A DNA stretch of 56,851 nucleotides from an archaeon GW2011_AR15. GTDB lineage: Archaea; Nanobdellota; Nanobdellia; Woesearchaeales; GW2011-AR15. Of this stretch, positions 39,998-48,816 are shown piece by piece; the stretch's first letter is position 1; every line of letters starts with the position of its first letter. Location of the stretch: the NCBI GenBank assembly GCA_000830295.1, contig CP010425.1:238033-294883 (forward strand). Reading direction: 5' to 3'. The notes below the pieces were generated by a model. It saw only the letters and a program-made list of their open reading frames with translations. It was not told the DNA's origin and did not search any database. The position numbers and the translations under genes are program-made.

Positions 39998-40893
39998 TGG
40001 CTGTTTCTTTGCCCGAAAATATTTCTCAGCCACTGCGCCTCTTCGATTGTTCCGTGCCTGTATCTTTCTTCAATCCATTCATGTCTTGCTGCCGGACTGG
40101 CATACTCAGGCTTAAGCTGCTGGGCTGAGAGGTTAACAATATCCATAAAGGTGTGATCAATATCAGCAACGCTCAATACACTATTATCAATATACCTGTC
40201 AAAAATCCCTTTTTCTTTCTTTAATTTTTTTAGCGGATAGATATATTGCTGCGCCATAGGGAAAGCGTCCCTTGTCCACAGCTCATGGGTTTCTTCATAT
40301 GTCCTGGGGACTTTATGTGCATCCCTTGCGAGCCTTCTCAGCCATCCGACATTTTCATTGCAGTCTACAAACACCCTGTAAGGTATTAATTCCAGTATCC
40401 TCTCGCTTACTGCTGCAGGGTTTTCCAGGACAGGGATCTTTTTCTTGCCGCTTGCATAATCTCCCTTCATTGGAACACCTGCAGAAAAGAGAAGGAAGCT
40501 TTCAACAAGAAGGACTTTATTTGCTCTTACTGTTATTTTTTCCCCTTTATATGTCCCTGTTAATTTATCATATACATCTACTTCTGTTTCGCCTTTTGTC
40601 TTCAGCTCTTCAATGGCCGAGATAACCCTGCCATAGTCAATAAGATTAGGGTCGTCCCAGTTTACCTTAGATATTCTCTCGGGGTCGCTTGGGCTTCCCT
40701 CAATCCCCTGTATCTCAAAAACAACGTCAATCGGCCTGTAGAAATTATCAAGGTCTATAGCTGTTACATCCTGGCCGTTCTGGTAAGTGAACTCAACAAG
40801 TGCGTCTCTTATTATCTGTGTAAGGGTGGATTTCCCGCTTGCACTCATACCAGTAAGTCCGCCTGTAAAAATATTGTCTATGGTTACCCCCAA
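39994..40893 (-). CDS. P-loop kinase of the uridine kinase/phosphoribulokinase family
   Basis: 299 aa. Walker A GMSASGKSTL (near residue 15), DLDNFYRP, NWDDPNLIDYGRV (the Udk/PRK substrate segment), and a kinase-like KVLLVESFLLFSA. Longer than bacterial uridine kinase, with an added C-terminal helical part rich in aromatic residues. The substrate may be uridine, another nucleoside or a sugar phosphate. The start is TTG at 40893, apparently leaderless (TATA TTTAAATATAG at about 40912-40922). It overlaps the mre11 stop by 4 bases. Confidence 0.82.
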   Translation of the reverse strand: MGVTIDNIFTGGLTGMSASGKSTLTQIIRDALVEFTYQNGQDVTAIDLDNFYRPIDVVFEIQGIEGSPSDPERISKVNWDDPNLIDYGRVISAIEELKTKGETEVDVYDKLTGTYKGEKITVRANKVLLVESFLLFSAGVPMKGDYASGKKKIPVLENPAAVSERILELIPYRVFVDCNENVGWLRRLARDAHKVPRTYEETHELWTRDAFPMAQQYIYPLKKLKKEKGIFDRYIDNSVLSVADIDHTFMDIVNLSAQQLKPEYASPAARHEWIEERYRHGTIEEAQWLRNIFGQRNSH

Positions 40894-40916
40894 TCAGACC
40901 CATTTTTTTACTATAT

Positions 40917-41012
40917 TTAAAGCTTTTTACTATCAGCCTTCTTTGCATCAGAAACAACTTCCCTGTCCAGCTGAGACTCAATCTCATTTATCAGGTCGAG
41001 GGTTTTTTTCAT
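40917..41012 (-). CDS. Possible 31-aa protein
   Basis: Starts MKKTLDLINEIESQLDREVV and ends KKADSKKL; helical and charged. A TATA-like ATATTTAAACTCC lies about 25 bases upstream, so a leaderless message is possible. No relatives recognised. Confidence 0.3.
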   Translation of the reverse strand: MKKTLDLINEIESQLDREVVSDAKKADSKKL

Positions 41013-41067
41013 AACTAATCCAATGTATTTGGAGTTTAAATATTTTTCAGTAGGATGTCCAGTGCCT

Positions 41068-42255
41068 TTAGATATGTTTTTTCAGCTCATCAATTATTTT
41101 TTCTGAATCTTTCATATCAACAGCCCCCATTGCAAAATTATCCCTGCCTCCTCCCCTGCCGCCGAATTTAGAAAGGACTTTATTGAGGAGATCCGGGGTA
41201 TTCAGCTTAAGGTCTTCTGATGCAGCCAGCAGTATTGCTGCCTTGTCACCTGTCCTGTTAACAAAGCATACAATCGTCTTTTCTTTCAGGAGGGAGATGG
41301 CCTTGTCTGTCAGCTGCTTCTTCTCCACATCATCAACTGTGTTGTGTACTAATGTTATACCCTTTACTTTCTCCTCGCTGCTGAACTCCAGCAGCTTTGA
41401 GGACATCTCCCTGAATTTTTCCTTATAGCTTTCTGCTTCATCCTGCAGGCGCCTTACCAGATCAGGGACTTCTGATGCATCTGATTTAAGCAGCGATGCT
41501 GATTTCCTGGCAACTGCCGCCATTGAAAACAGGCTTTCTAAGTTTCCTGTCCTGAACCTTATCTCCCAGCTTCCCTTGACAAAATTGAATCCTGTTATAA
41601 CAAGGGAGCCGATATATCCTGTTGATCCGGCGTGTGTGCCTGCACATGCAGACCAGTCAAAATCCTTAATCTCGACAACCCTGACAGTATCTGATTTTAT
41701 CCTGTCTGCCTTTATCCTCAGTTTGCCGAGCCTGACAGCATCCTCTTTTTTGTATTCCTTCTCTATTATCTCCCTGTCTTCACTTATTATTTTATTTACA
41801 AGTTCCTCTGCTTTGAAAAGCTTGTCCCATGTGGCTTCTTTTGTTTTGATAAAAAGAGAACTCTCATCTTCTGAAAGGTTTATTTTGTCCAGCTCAACAT
41901 CTCCCAGGTTGATCTCAAGGCTTTTGAAAAGCACGTGCTCTCCTGTGTGCATTCTCACAAGTTTTTCCCTTCTTTCCCTGTTAAGCTTAAGAGTTGCTTT
42001 ATCTCCTTTTTTCAGGCTGCCTTTTTTTGCTTTTATTTTGTGGATGACTTTATCATTTTCCTTCCATGCCTCGACAACCTCCCCTGAGAAAGATGCTGTT
42101 TCTATAGTCCCTGTATCGCACGGCTGCCCGCCGCCTCCGGGGTAAAAAATAGTGTCTTTTAGCTCCGTAAAAATGAATCCCTCTTTAGCCTCCGCACTAA
42201 CAACTTCATCCTCTGCTTCAAACAAGAACGCGTTCTGGTAGCGGTGCATCTGCAT
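41068..42255 (-). CDS. alaX: Alanyl-tRNA editing protein AlaX (long form)
   Basis: 395 aa related to the C-terminal editing part of AlaRS. It clears Ser or Gly wrongly attached to tRNA-Ala. Zinc site: HTGEH (His103, His107) with CAGTH (Cys and His near 208-212). A glycine-rich FYPGGGGQPCDTG opens the editing core, and a DHHA1-type end (SKFGGRGGGRDNFAMGAV) makes it the AlaX-L form. TATA TTTTTATAAACT about 22 bases before the ATG. Confidence 0.92.
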   Translation of the reverse strand: MQMHRYQNAFLFEAEDEVVSAEAKEGFIFTELKDTIFYPGGGGQPCDTGTIETASFSGEVVEAWKENDKVIHKIKAKKGSLKKGDKATLKLNRERREKLVRMHTGEHVLFKSLEINLGDVELDKINLSEDESSLFIKTKEATWDKLFKAEELVNKIISEDREIIEKEYKKEDAVRLGKLRIKADRIKSDTVRVVEIKDFDWSACAGTHAGSTGYIGSLVITGFNFVKGSWEIRFRTGNLESLFSMAAVARKSASLLKSDASEVPDLVRRLQDEAESYKEKFREMSSKLLEFSSEEKVKGITLVHNTVDDVEKKQLTDKAISLLKEKTIVCFVNRTGDKAAILLAASEDLKLNTPDLLNKVLSKFGGRGGGRDNFAMGAVDMKDSEKIIDELKKHI

Positions 42256-42281
42256 TGGAAAGCTGCATTAGTTTATAAAAA

Positions 42282-43667
42282 TTATAGATTGATAAGCTTC
42301 TTCAGGGTTTCTTTTACCTCTTTAGGGTCTGCCTTTCCGCCTGATTTCCTCATCACACTGCCGAGTATGAAGTTAAGCGCTATATCCTTTCCTGATTTGT
42401 AGTCTGAGACTGCCTGAAGGTTCTCGGCTATTGCCTCCCTGCAGTATTTTTCAATCATCCTTAAATCTGAGACTGCCCCGAGCTTTTCTTTCTTCACATA
42501 CGATTCAACATCAATATCGTCGACTGCCAGCTTCTCGAGTATTTTCTGGGCTGTTGCGTCTGTTATCTTTTTCTTTTCCAGCAGCTGCAGGAGGGATATA
42601 AACTGGGCCTGGTTTATTTTCATTTCCGATGTGTCTATTTTATTGTAGTTTAAGACGCGCATAAGTTCTCCCCTTATCCATCTGGCTGCCAGCACAGGCC
42701 TGGTTTTTTCCACTGCTTTCTCAAATATCTGGGCCAGGGAAAATTCTCCTGCCAGGATTCGCGCATCATCCTCGGATAATCTGTATTCTTTGGTATACCT
42801 CCTGCGTTTCTTATCAGGAAGTTCAGGCAGCTTTTTTTCCAGCTCTTCTCTTTCTATATCTATGGGCACGAGATCAGGGTCAAAGATATATCCATAGTCT
42901 TCTTCTGTTTCTTTTTTTCTCAGCAGCTGCGTCATCCCTTTCTCTGCGTCCCATGACCTTGTCTCCTGGGAGCTTATCCCTTCATGCTTCTGCCTTGCTA
43001 TCTCATACTCAAGCGCCTTCTCTATCTCCCTGAACCCTGTGATGTTCTTTATCTCCGCCCTTTTGTACCCTGTTTCCTTTATCGAGATATTTGCGTCCGC
43101 CTTGATTATGTTTTTTGAAGGGTCAAATGCCCCAAGGTATCTCAAAAGAGTTATCAGGGCTTTCAGGAATTCTCTTGCCTCTTCAGGGCTGGCGATGTCC
43201 GGCTCTGTGACTATCTCAGCCAATGGGTTCCCTGACCTGTTGTAATCAACAAGGACATAGCCTGCTTTTCCTATGCCTCCGGGATGTATCATTGAGGCGG
43301 GGTCTTCCTCTATGTGCAGCCTCTTTATCCTTATTCTCTTCCCGCTGATATCAATACTGCCGTTTTCTCCGATGGGGACTTCATACTGTGTTATCTGGTA
43401 GTTTTTGGCTAAGTCAGGGTAGAAATAGCTTTTCCTCGAGAAAATCACCTGCTTTGCCAGCCTGCAGTTCAGCGCCATTGCAAGCTTTGCTGCATGCTCA
43501 ACTGCTTTTTTATTTGCAACCGGCTTGCTTCCCGGGTGACCGAGGCATACTGGGCATGTTCTTGTGTTCGGCTCCTCTTCTCCCTGCGTTGGGCATGCGC
43601 AGAAAAGCTTGGATTCTGTGTTCAGCTCTGCATGCACTTCCAGCCCTATGACAACTTCCCCTTTCAC
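42282..43667 (-). CDS. gatB: Asp-tRNA(Asn)/Glu-tRNA(Gln) amidotransferase subunit B
   Basis: 461 aa. Typical GatB start EVVIGLEVHAELNTESKLFCACPT, then TRTCPVCLGHPGSKPVANKKAV, SYFYPDLAKNYQITQYEVPIGENG, EEDPASMIH, DYNRSGNPLAEIVTEPD and the C-terminal YqeY-like helical part. The zinc Cys pairs (CACP..., CPVC) are present. It binds the misacylated tRNA and performs the kinase step. It overlaps the patatin gene by 4 bases as fourth gene of the cluster. Confidence 0.95.
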   Translation of the reverse strand: MKGEVVIGLEVHAELNTESKLFCACPTQGEEEPNTRTCPVCLGHPGSKPVANKKAVEHAAKLAMALNCRLAKQVIFSRKSYFYPDLAKNYQITQYEVPIGENGSIDISGKRIRIKRLHIEEDPASMIHPGGIGKAGYVLVDYNRSGNPLAEIVTEPDIASPEEAREFLKALITLLRYLGAFDPSKNIIKADANISIKETGYKRAEIKNITGFREIEKALEYEIARQKHEGISSQETRSWDAEKGMTQLLRKKETEEDYGYIFDPDLVPIDIEREELEKKLPELPDKKRRRYTKEYRLSEDDARILAGEFSLAQIFEKAVEKTRPVLAARWIRGELMRVLNYNKIDTSEMKINQAQFISLLQLLEKKKITDATAQKILEKLAVDDIDVESYVKKEKLGAVSDLRMIEKYCREAIAENLQAVSDYKSGKDIALNFILGSVMRKSGGKADPKEVKETLKKLINL

Positions 43668-44464
43668 TTCAGCATCCTCTTTATCTTTCTTATTTTTTTT
43701 CTTGCTTCCTCTTCTCCCAGCCGGATATATTTCTCTGCCTTATGGAATGCAAACGTGTCTGCTTTATTTCCCCCTATGCCTATGAGCACGACATTGCCGT
43801 TGTGCGTATATTCTTCGCCGTACTGGGACAGGTTGGAGAGGGCTATTTCATATGTCCTTTCAAGCACTTTCCAGATGCGGTTATACTTTGCCTTTCCTGT
43901 TTTCTGGACCTTGAAAAGGTCTACAGCAATTATGATCTCTGCGCCCATTTCCCTTACCAGGTCAATTGGTGTGGCATTTGTAAGCCCGCCGTCCACAAGT
44001 GTTTTCCCTTTGTATCTTACAGGCGGGAATACCCCGGGGAATGTTGAGGAGGCCATGGCTGCATCAACAATCCTGCCTGAGTTTATTGTCATTTTTGAGC
44101 CGTCCTCAAGCACGCTCACACCTACTGACAGCGGTATTTTTGTGTGCCTGAATTTTTTGTTCCTGTATAATTTCTTCAGGAAATGCCTTAGCCTGTCTCC
44201 CTTAAGCATTGATATCCCCGGCCTGTTGAGGTCCACCAGGTTCAGGAGCTCCCTCTTGGTGAATGAAAGAGATTCTTTTTCAATCCCAGCTATGTCAAGG
44301 TTGAGGGCATAATATGCTGCGATTATCGCTCCCATGCTTGTCCCTGCTATATAGTCTATAGGGATATTGTGCTCCTGTAAAGCTTTTATCACGCCGATGT
44401 GGGCAAATCCCCTTGCCCCTCCGCTGCCGAGCGCAAGCCCGACTTTCTTTCTTCTATGGTTCAT
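43664..44464 (-). CDS. Patatin-like phospholipase (RssA family)
   Basis: 266 aa. Oxyanion loop GSGGARGFAH (13-22), nucleophile GTSMG (Ser43) and catalytic Asp in VDGGLTNATP (Asp158) form a complete Ser-Asp dyad. It belongs to the RssA-like bacterial/archaeal patatins, probable lipid hydrolases. It sits between gatA and gatB, overlapping both by 4 bases (ATGA), so all are translated together. Why a lipase is fixed inside a tRNA amidotransferase operon is not clear. Confidence 0.92.
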   Translation of the reverse strand: MNHRRKKVGLALGSGGARGFAHIGVIKALQEHNIPIDYIAGTSMGAIIAAYYALNLDIAGIEKESLSFTKRELLNLVDLNRPGISMLKGDRLRHFLKKLYRNKKFRHTKIPLSVGVSVLEDGSKMTINSGRIVDAAMASSTFPGVFPPVRYKGKTLVDGGLTNATPIDLVREMGAEIIIAVDLFKVQKTGKAKYNRIWKVLERTYEIALSNLSQYGEEYTHNGNVVLIGIGGNKADTFAFHKAEKYIRLGEEEARKKIRKIKRMLK

Positions 44465-45831
44465 TTCAATGACCTCGCAAAATCTATTATCTTTTTTTCC
44501 TGGAAATGGTCTGCTATTATCAGCATTCCTGTAGGCATGCCTTTGCTGAATCCTGATGGCATGCTTAAATGGGGGAACCCTGCAAGATTCGGCCCCACAG
44601 TCATTATATCCATCATATAATTTTCAAGCGGGGTCATCTTATCTATTTCCGAGAATTTCGGGGCTATGTTCGGCATTGCGGGTGTTACAACAATGTCATA
44701 TTTTCTGAAATGCTGCCTGTATTCCTCTATTATTTTCGTCCTTACCTGCAGAGCCTTCATGTAGAATGCGTCCCTGAATCCTGACATCCTCGCAAATGTT
44801 CCCAGTATAATGCGCCTTTTCTCTTCCTTTGAAAAGTTTTTGCTCCTCACTCCTGAAAAATATTCATTGAAGTTCCCCTCAAGCTTCTCATGCTTCCCAT
44901 ACCTCATGCCACAGTATTTTGCAAGGTTTGTTGATGCCTCTGACAGGGAGATAAGGTAATAGGCCTGTATCCCGTATCTAAAAGTGAGCGGAAGGGAGAC
45001 TTCTTCATATTTCAGCTTGCCGAGCTTTGCAATAAGGTTTTTTTTCACATCCTGCTCAACGCCTTTTCCAAGCGACTCCTTTACAACAGCAACCCTGAAT
45101 CTTGAATCTGATTTTTCTGTATATTTTTCAGCTGGAAGGTCTTTTGAGGTTGAATCCCTCTCATCATAGCCTGAGATGATTTCCATAACCAGTGCAACAT
45201 CTTCAATATCCTTTGCCATCACGCCTATCTTGTCCATGCTGTTGGCGTAGTCCATCAGCCCGTATCTTGAGACCCTTCCGTAAGTCGGCGTCATCCCATA
45301 GACTCCGCAGTAGCATGCAGGCGCTGCTATGCTTCCCCCTGTGCTTTCTGAGATTGCTATATGGGGCAGTTCTGATTTCTGCACCATGCCTGCCGCCCCT
45401 CCTGATGAGCCTCCTGTTGCCCTGGTTTTGTCAAAGGGGTTTTTGGGGACTTTATAGCCTATCCCGACATTGACGTTGAAAGAGCCGAAGCCAAAGACAT
45501 CCTGAGCTGTTTTTCCGACAATTACGCCGCCTTCTGCCTTTATTTTTTCAATTGCTGCTGCATCAAATACCGGCTCATATCCCTCAAGTATTTTTGAGCC
45601 TGCTCTGCTCTCAAGGCCCTTGACGCAGATGCAGTCCTTGACAGAAACAGGCAGGCCATACAATCTGCCTTTCTTCAGTTCCTTTGCCTGCTTCGGGGCA
45701 TCCTCATTGAATTTCAGAAAATAGTGGTAATCGCTGTCAATCTTCTTTGATTCTTCAAGGAATTTTTTCGTGTTTTTAACAGGGTCAATCTTTCCTGATT
45801 TTGCCTGCCTCACGAATTCTGCCGCATTCAT
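44461..45831 (-). CDS. gatA: Asp-tRNA(Asn)/Glu-tRNA(Gln) amidotransferase subunit A
   Basis: 456 aa, amidase-signature family. The Ser-cisSer-Lys triad is visible: PVSVKDCI (Lys), TGGSSGGAAG (cis-Ser) and SESTGGSIAAPA (nucleophile Ser). It frees ammonia from glutamine (or asparagine) for transfer to Asp-tRNA(Asn) or Glu-tRNA(Gln). Start overlaps gatC by 4 bases. Confidence 0.95.
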   Translation of the reverse strand: MNAAEFVRQAKSGKIDPVKNTKKFLEESKKIDSDYHYFLKFNEDAPKQAKELKKGRLYGLPVSVKDCICVKGLESRAGSKILEGYEPVFDAAAIEKIKAEGGVIVGKTAQDVFGFGSFNVNVGIGYKVPKNPFDKTRATGGSSGGAAGMVQKSELPHIAISESTGGSIAAPACYCGVYGMTPTYGRVSRYGLMDYANSMDKIGVMAKDIEDVALVMEIISGYDERDSTSKDLPAEKYTEKSDSRFRVAVVKESLGKGVEQDVKKNLIAKLGKLKYEEVSLPLTFRYGIQAYYLISLSEASTNLAKYCGMRYGKHEKLEGNFNEYFSGVRSKNFSKEEKRRIILGTFARMSGFRDAFYMKALQVRTKIIEEYRQHFRKYDIVVTPAMPNIAPKFSEIDKMTPLENYMMDIMTVGPNLAGFPHLSMPSGFSKGMPTGMLIIADHFQEKKIIDFARSLK

Positions 45832-46112
45832 AATATCCTCGGCCCCCTGAAATAGCCGTCTTTCCTGTGCTCAGTGTTTTTCAGCGCGTCCTCATTTGTC
45901 AGGCAGGATGCTGCCCTGTCTTCTCTCACATGGTTCTTAAGCTCAACAGGATGGTAGCTCGGTCTGGTGTTTTTTGTGTCAACCTTCTGTATCTCAGAAA
46001 ACGCTTCAATTATCTCCTTCAGCTGCGGCAGGAATTCCCTTATCTCTTTTTCTGTAAGCTCAAGCCTTGCAACCTCAGCAACATGCTTAAGCAATTCCTT
46101 GTCTACTTCCAT
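45828..46112 (-). CDS. gatC: Asp-tRNA(Asn)/Glu-tRNA(Gln) amidotransferase subunit C
   Basis: 94 aa. GatC pattern: DKELLKHVAEVARLELTEKEIREFLPQLKEIIEAFSEIQKVDT, RPSYHPVE, REDRAASCLTNEDALKNTEHRKDGYFRGPRIL. It wraps around GatA and GatB. First gene of the cluster; TATA ACTTTTAAATATCC (about 46133-46147) makes it leaderless. Confidence 0.92.
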   Translation of the reverse strand: MEVDKELLKHVAEVARLELTEKEIREFLPQLKEIIEAFSEIQKVDTKNTRPSYHPVELKNHVREDRAASCLTNEDALKNTEHRKDGYFRGPRIL

Positions 46113-46154
46113 CAGAGAGAGTGTATTCGGCGGGATATTTAAAAGTTATTGGTG

Positions 46155-46718
46155 TTATATCTCAAGGTCTTTGATATTCTCTGCATTAAGGACATTGTAT
46201 CCTGCACGTTTCGCAATAGCGAGGATAGCAGAAGAATCATCTATCACTATGGCTGTTTCCGGGAAGATGTTATGCTTCTTTGCCAGGGTGACCCAGAAAA
46301 GCACAGTGTCTTTTTTTCCTGCTTCAATGAAATCAACATATTCCATAAGCCCGAACCTGCCCAGAAAAATCTCAATTGTCCTGGGCTGCGAACTGCTCAC
46401 TATCCCTATTTTTTTCCCTTTTGATTTAATCTTCCTGAATATTTCCGGGATGCTTTTTGTTTTCAGGGCAAATTCATGCCTGGCGTATTTTTCAAGAATC
46501 TTATAGTACAGTTCTGTTGCATTGAGGTTTTTTGAAAGGTCAAAGCTGTCTGTTTTTTCAGTGCCTGCGCCTTCCCTGATTTCAGACATCAATTTCCTGA
46601 GCTCTGCCTCTTCTTTTCCTGTATGGCCTGCAAGCGCCCTTATGAGCTCCCAATGCATCTTCTCGTATATTGATGAATCCACAATGGTGTCATTCATGTC
46701 AAAGAGGTATGTTTCCAT
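46155..46718 (-). CDS. HAD-superfamily hydrolase
   Basis: 187 aa. Motif I FDMNDTIVDS (Asp7; the second Asp of DxD is Asn9), helical cap, motif II IGIVSSSQ, motif III Lys in EAGKKDT and motif IV VIDDSSAILAIAKRAGY. Related to phosphoglycolate-phosphatase-type HADs; the Asn in motif I may change activity. Substrate unknown. Confidence 0.82.
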   Translation of the reverse strand: METYLFDMNDTIVDSSIYEKMHWELIRALAGHTGKEEAELRKLMSEIREGAGTEKTDSFDLSKNLNATELYYKILEKYARHEFALKTKSIPEIFRKIKSKGKKIGIVSSSQPRTIEIFLGRFGLMEYVDFIEAGKKDTVLFWVTLAKKHNIFPETAIVIDDSSAILAIAKRAGYNVLNAENIKDLEI

Positions 46719-46777
46719 CTGCTGAGTAAATATTTTAGGGTATATAAAGATACCCTGCCCAGAAAATTTTTAAGGTC

Positions 46778-46987
46778 TTACTTGTCTTTTCCCCTGAAAA
46801 GTATCCCTGCAAGAAGGTTCAGCAGGAACGCATCAAGTATTGTCAGTGAAGGCAATCCGAATATCTTCGGGATTACCCAGTTCCATATCAGCCATAGAGG
46901 AAGCGCGTAAAGCAATGCACTTACCAATATGAAGAATGCTGTCATAAGCAATACTCCCGGCACATTGGGCATGAATTTCAGTTTCAT
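46778..46987 (-). CDS. Small two-helix membrane protein, 69 aa
   Basis: Two membrane segments (VLLMTAFFILVSALLYALPLWLIW and LTILDAFLLNLLAGILF) with a KDK end. It overlaps the aspS stop by 4 bases, so it is translated after aspS. Function unknown. Confidence 0.6.
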   Translation of the reverse strand: MKLKFMPNVPGVLLMTAFFILVSALLYALPLWLIWNWVIPKIFGLPSLTILDAFLLNLLAGILFRGKDK

Positions 46988-48762
46988 TTCTCATCACCTT
47001 TCTTTACAAAATCATGTTTCAGGTGCAGCTCTTTCATCTGCCTTTCTGTTATGTCAGAAGGAGAGCCGTCCATAGTATTCTGCGCCTGCTTGTTCTTTGG
47101 GAATGCAATGACTTCCCTGATGTCGTTGTAGCCGCAGATGAGCGCGACAATCCTGTCGAACCCCAGGCCTACTCCGCCGTGCGGAGGAGCTCCGTATTTG
47201 AAAGCCTCCAGCAGGAATCCGAATCTTTTTTCTGCCTCTTTCTTTGGGAAGCCTACGACTGCCATCACCCTTTCCTGCACTTCTGCCTCGTTTATCCTTA
47301 TTGAGCCTGAGCACAGCTCTGTGCCGTTAAGTGTAAGGTCATACTGGTTGCACAGGACAGAGCCCGGGTCCTTTTCCAGCTTTGGAAGGTCCTCTTTTTT
47401 AGGCGCGCAGAACATGTGATGCATAGGGCCCCATTTGTTCTCTTCCTCATTCCACTCAAACAGCGGGAAGTCGATTATCCAGGCGAATTTCCATTCTTTT
47501 TTGTCTATCAGGTCAAGTTTGTCTCCGAGGAACAGCCTTACCTGGCCAAGCGAGCTGCACGCAACCTCAAATTTACCGGCGACAAAAAGCAGGAGGTCAT
47601 TTTCTTTTGCCCCTGCTGCTTTTACAAGCTCCTGGAGAACTTTCTCCGGGAAATATTTTACAATTGAGCTTTCAGGCTTGCCGTTTTTTATCTTCATCCA
47701 TGACATGCCTTTTGCATGGTGGACTTTTGCAAGCTCTATCATCCCGTCAATTTCATTCCTTGAGAATCCGGCTGCCTTCGGCACTCTCAGGCATTTCACA
47801 ACTCCGCCTTCTTTTATCACGCTTTTGTAAATCTGGAATTCTGACTTGTCCATGACATCTGTAACATCGCAGAACTCCAGCCCAAACCTTAAATCCGGCT
47901 TGTCAGAGCCGTATTTCTCCATTGCCTCTTTCCATGACAGTTTCTGGAATGGCGCTTGTATATCTATGCTGAGAGTCTCTTTCCATATTGCCTTCATCAG
48001 TCCCTCGACAATCTCAAAAACATCCTCTCTTTCCACAAATGACATCTCAAGGTCTATCTGCGTATGCTCCGGCTGCCTGTCTGCCCTCAGATCTTCATCC
48101 CTCAGGCACCTGGCCAGCTGGAAATACCTGTCATAGCCTGAAACCATAAGTATCTGCTTGTATAATTGGGGGGACTGGGGCAACGCGTAGAATTTTCCCA
48201 AATTGACCCTGCTCGGCACAACATAATCCCTTGCCCCCTCAGGAGTGGATTTCATAAGCATCGGGGTTTCGATGTGCAGGAAATTCTGCGAGTCAAGGTA
48301 ATTCATGGTTGCTTTGAAAGCCTTATGCCTCATTGTGAGGTTGCGCTGCATATTTTTCCTTCTCAGGTCAAGATACCTGTATCTCAGCCTCATGTCCTCG
48401 CTTATCTCAGCCCTCTCATCAATCTCAAAAGGAGGGACTTCGCTCCTGTTAAGTATCTCAGCAGAATCGCACAGGACCTCAATCTCTCCTGTATCCAGTT
48501 TAGTGTTTACCAGGCCTTCTCCCCTGAACCTTACTTTTCCTGTTGCCCTTACAACATATTCCCTTCTCAGCTCATTTGCAAGCTTATGGGATTTCTTGTC
48601 ATGGCTCGGGTCAAATACCACCTGCGTCAGCCCATACCTGTCCCTCAAATCTATGAAAATGACCCCGCCGTGGTCCCTGTAGGACTGGACCCAGCCGCAC
48701 AGGGTGACTTCTTTTTTTATGTCCTTTTTTCTTAATTCCCCGCATGTGTGTGTCCTTAGCAT
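46984..48762 (-). CDS. aspS: Aspartyl-tRNA synthetase, bacterial type with GAD domain
   Basis: About 592 aa, much longer than archaeal AspRS. It has the OB anticodon domain (LCGWVQSYRDHGGVIFIDLRDRYG), class II motif 2 (RCLRDEDLRADRQPEHTQIDLEMSF), a GAD insert (ESSIVKYFPEKVLQELVKAAGAKENDLLLFVAG) and motif 3 GVGLGFDRIVALICGYNDIREVIAFPKNKQAQNTMDGSPS. These are bacterial-type. I prefer the ATG at 48762 (CAGGAA before it) over 48783. With GatCAB nearby it is probably non-discriminating, charging tRNA-Asn with Asp (inference). Confidence 0.94.
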   Translation of the reverse strand: MLRTHTCGELRKKDIKKEVTLCGWVQSYRDHGGVIFIDLRDRYGLTQVVFDPSHDKKSHKLANELRREYVVRATGKVRFRGEGLVNTKLDTGEIEVLCDSAEILNRSEVPPFEIDERAEISEDMRLRYRYLDLRRKNMQRNLTMRHKAFKATMNYLDSQNFLHIETPMLMKSTPEGARDYVVPSRVNLGKFYALPQSPQLYKQILMVSGYDRYFQLARCLRDEDLRADRQPEHTQIDLEMSFVEREDVFEIVEGLMKAIWKETLSIDIQAPFQKLSWKEAMEKYGSDKPDLRFGLEFCDVTDVMDKSEFQIYKSVIKEGGVVKCLRVPKAAGFSRNEIDGMIELAKVHHAKGMSWMKIKNGKPESSIVKYFPEKVLQELVKAAGAKENDLLLFVAGKFEVACSSLGQVRLFLGDKLDLIDKKEWKFAWIIDFPLFEWNEEENKWGPMHHMFCAPKKEDLPKLEKDPGSVLCNQYDLTLNGTELCSGSIRINEAEVQERVMAVVGFPKKEAEKRFGFLLEAFKYGAPPHGGVGLGFDRIVALICGYNDIREVIAFPKNKQAQNTMDGSPSDITERQMKELHLKHDFVKKGDEK

Positions 48763-48816
48763 TTTATTCCTGTCTAATCTCATCCATTATTTAAGTTTAT
48801 TGAAAATCGGTTTTCG

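Noticed and set aside
40793-40987. 64-aa minus-strand frame overlapping the kinase start
   Set aside because: Out of frame with the kinase and inside its N-terminal coding region; no homology. The kinase frame carries the P-loop.
43494-44312. 272-aa open frame on the plus strand across gatB and the patatin gene
   Set aside because: Low-complexity translation and antisense to two well-identified genes; no ribosome site or promoter.
48166-48735. 189-aa plus-strand frame opposite aspS
   Set aside because: Antisense shadow; aspS motifs are unambiguous over this stretch.
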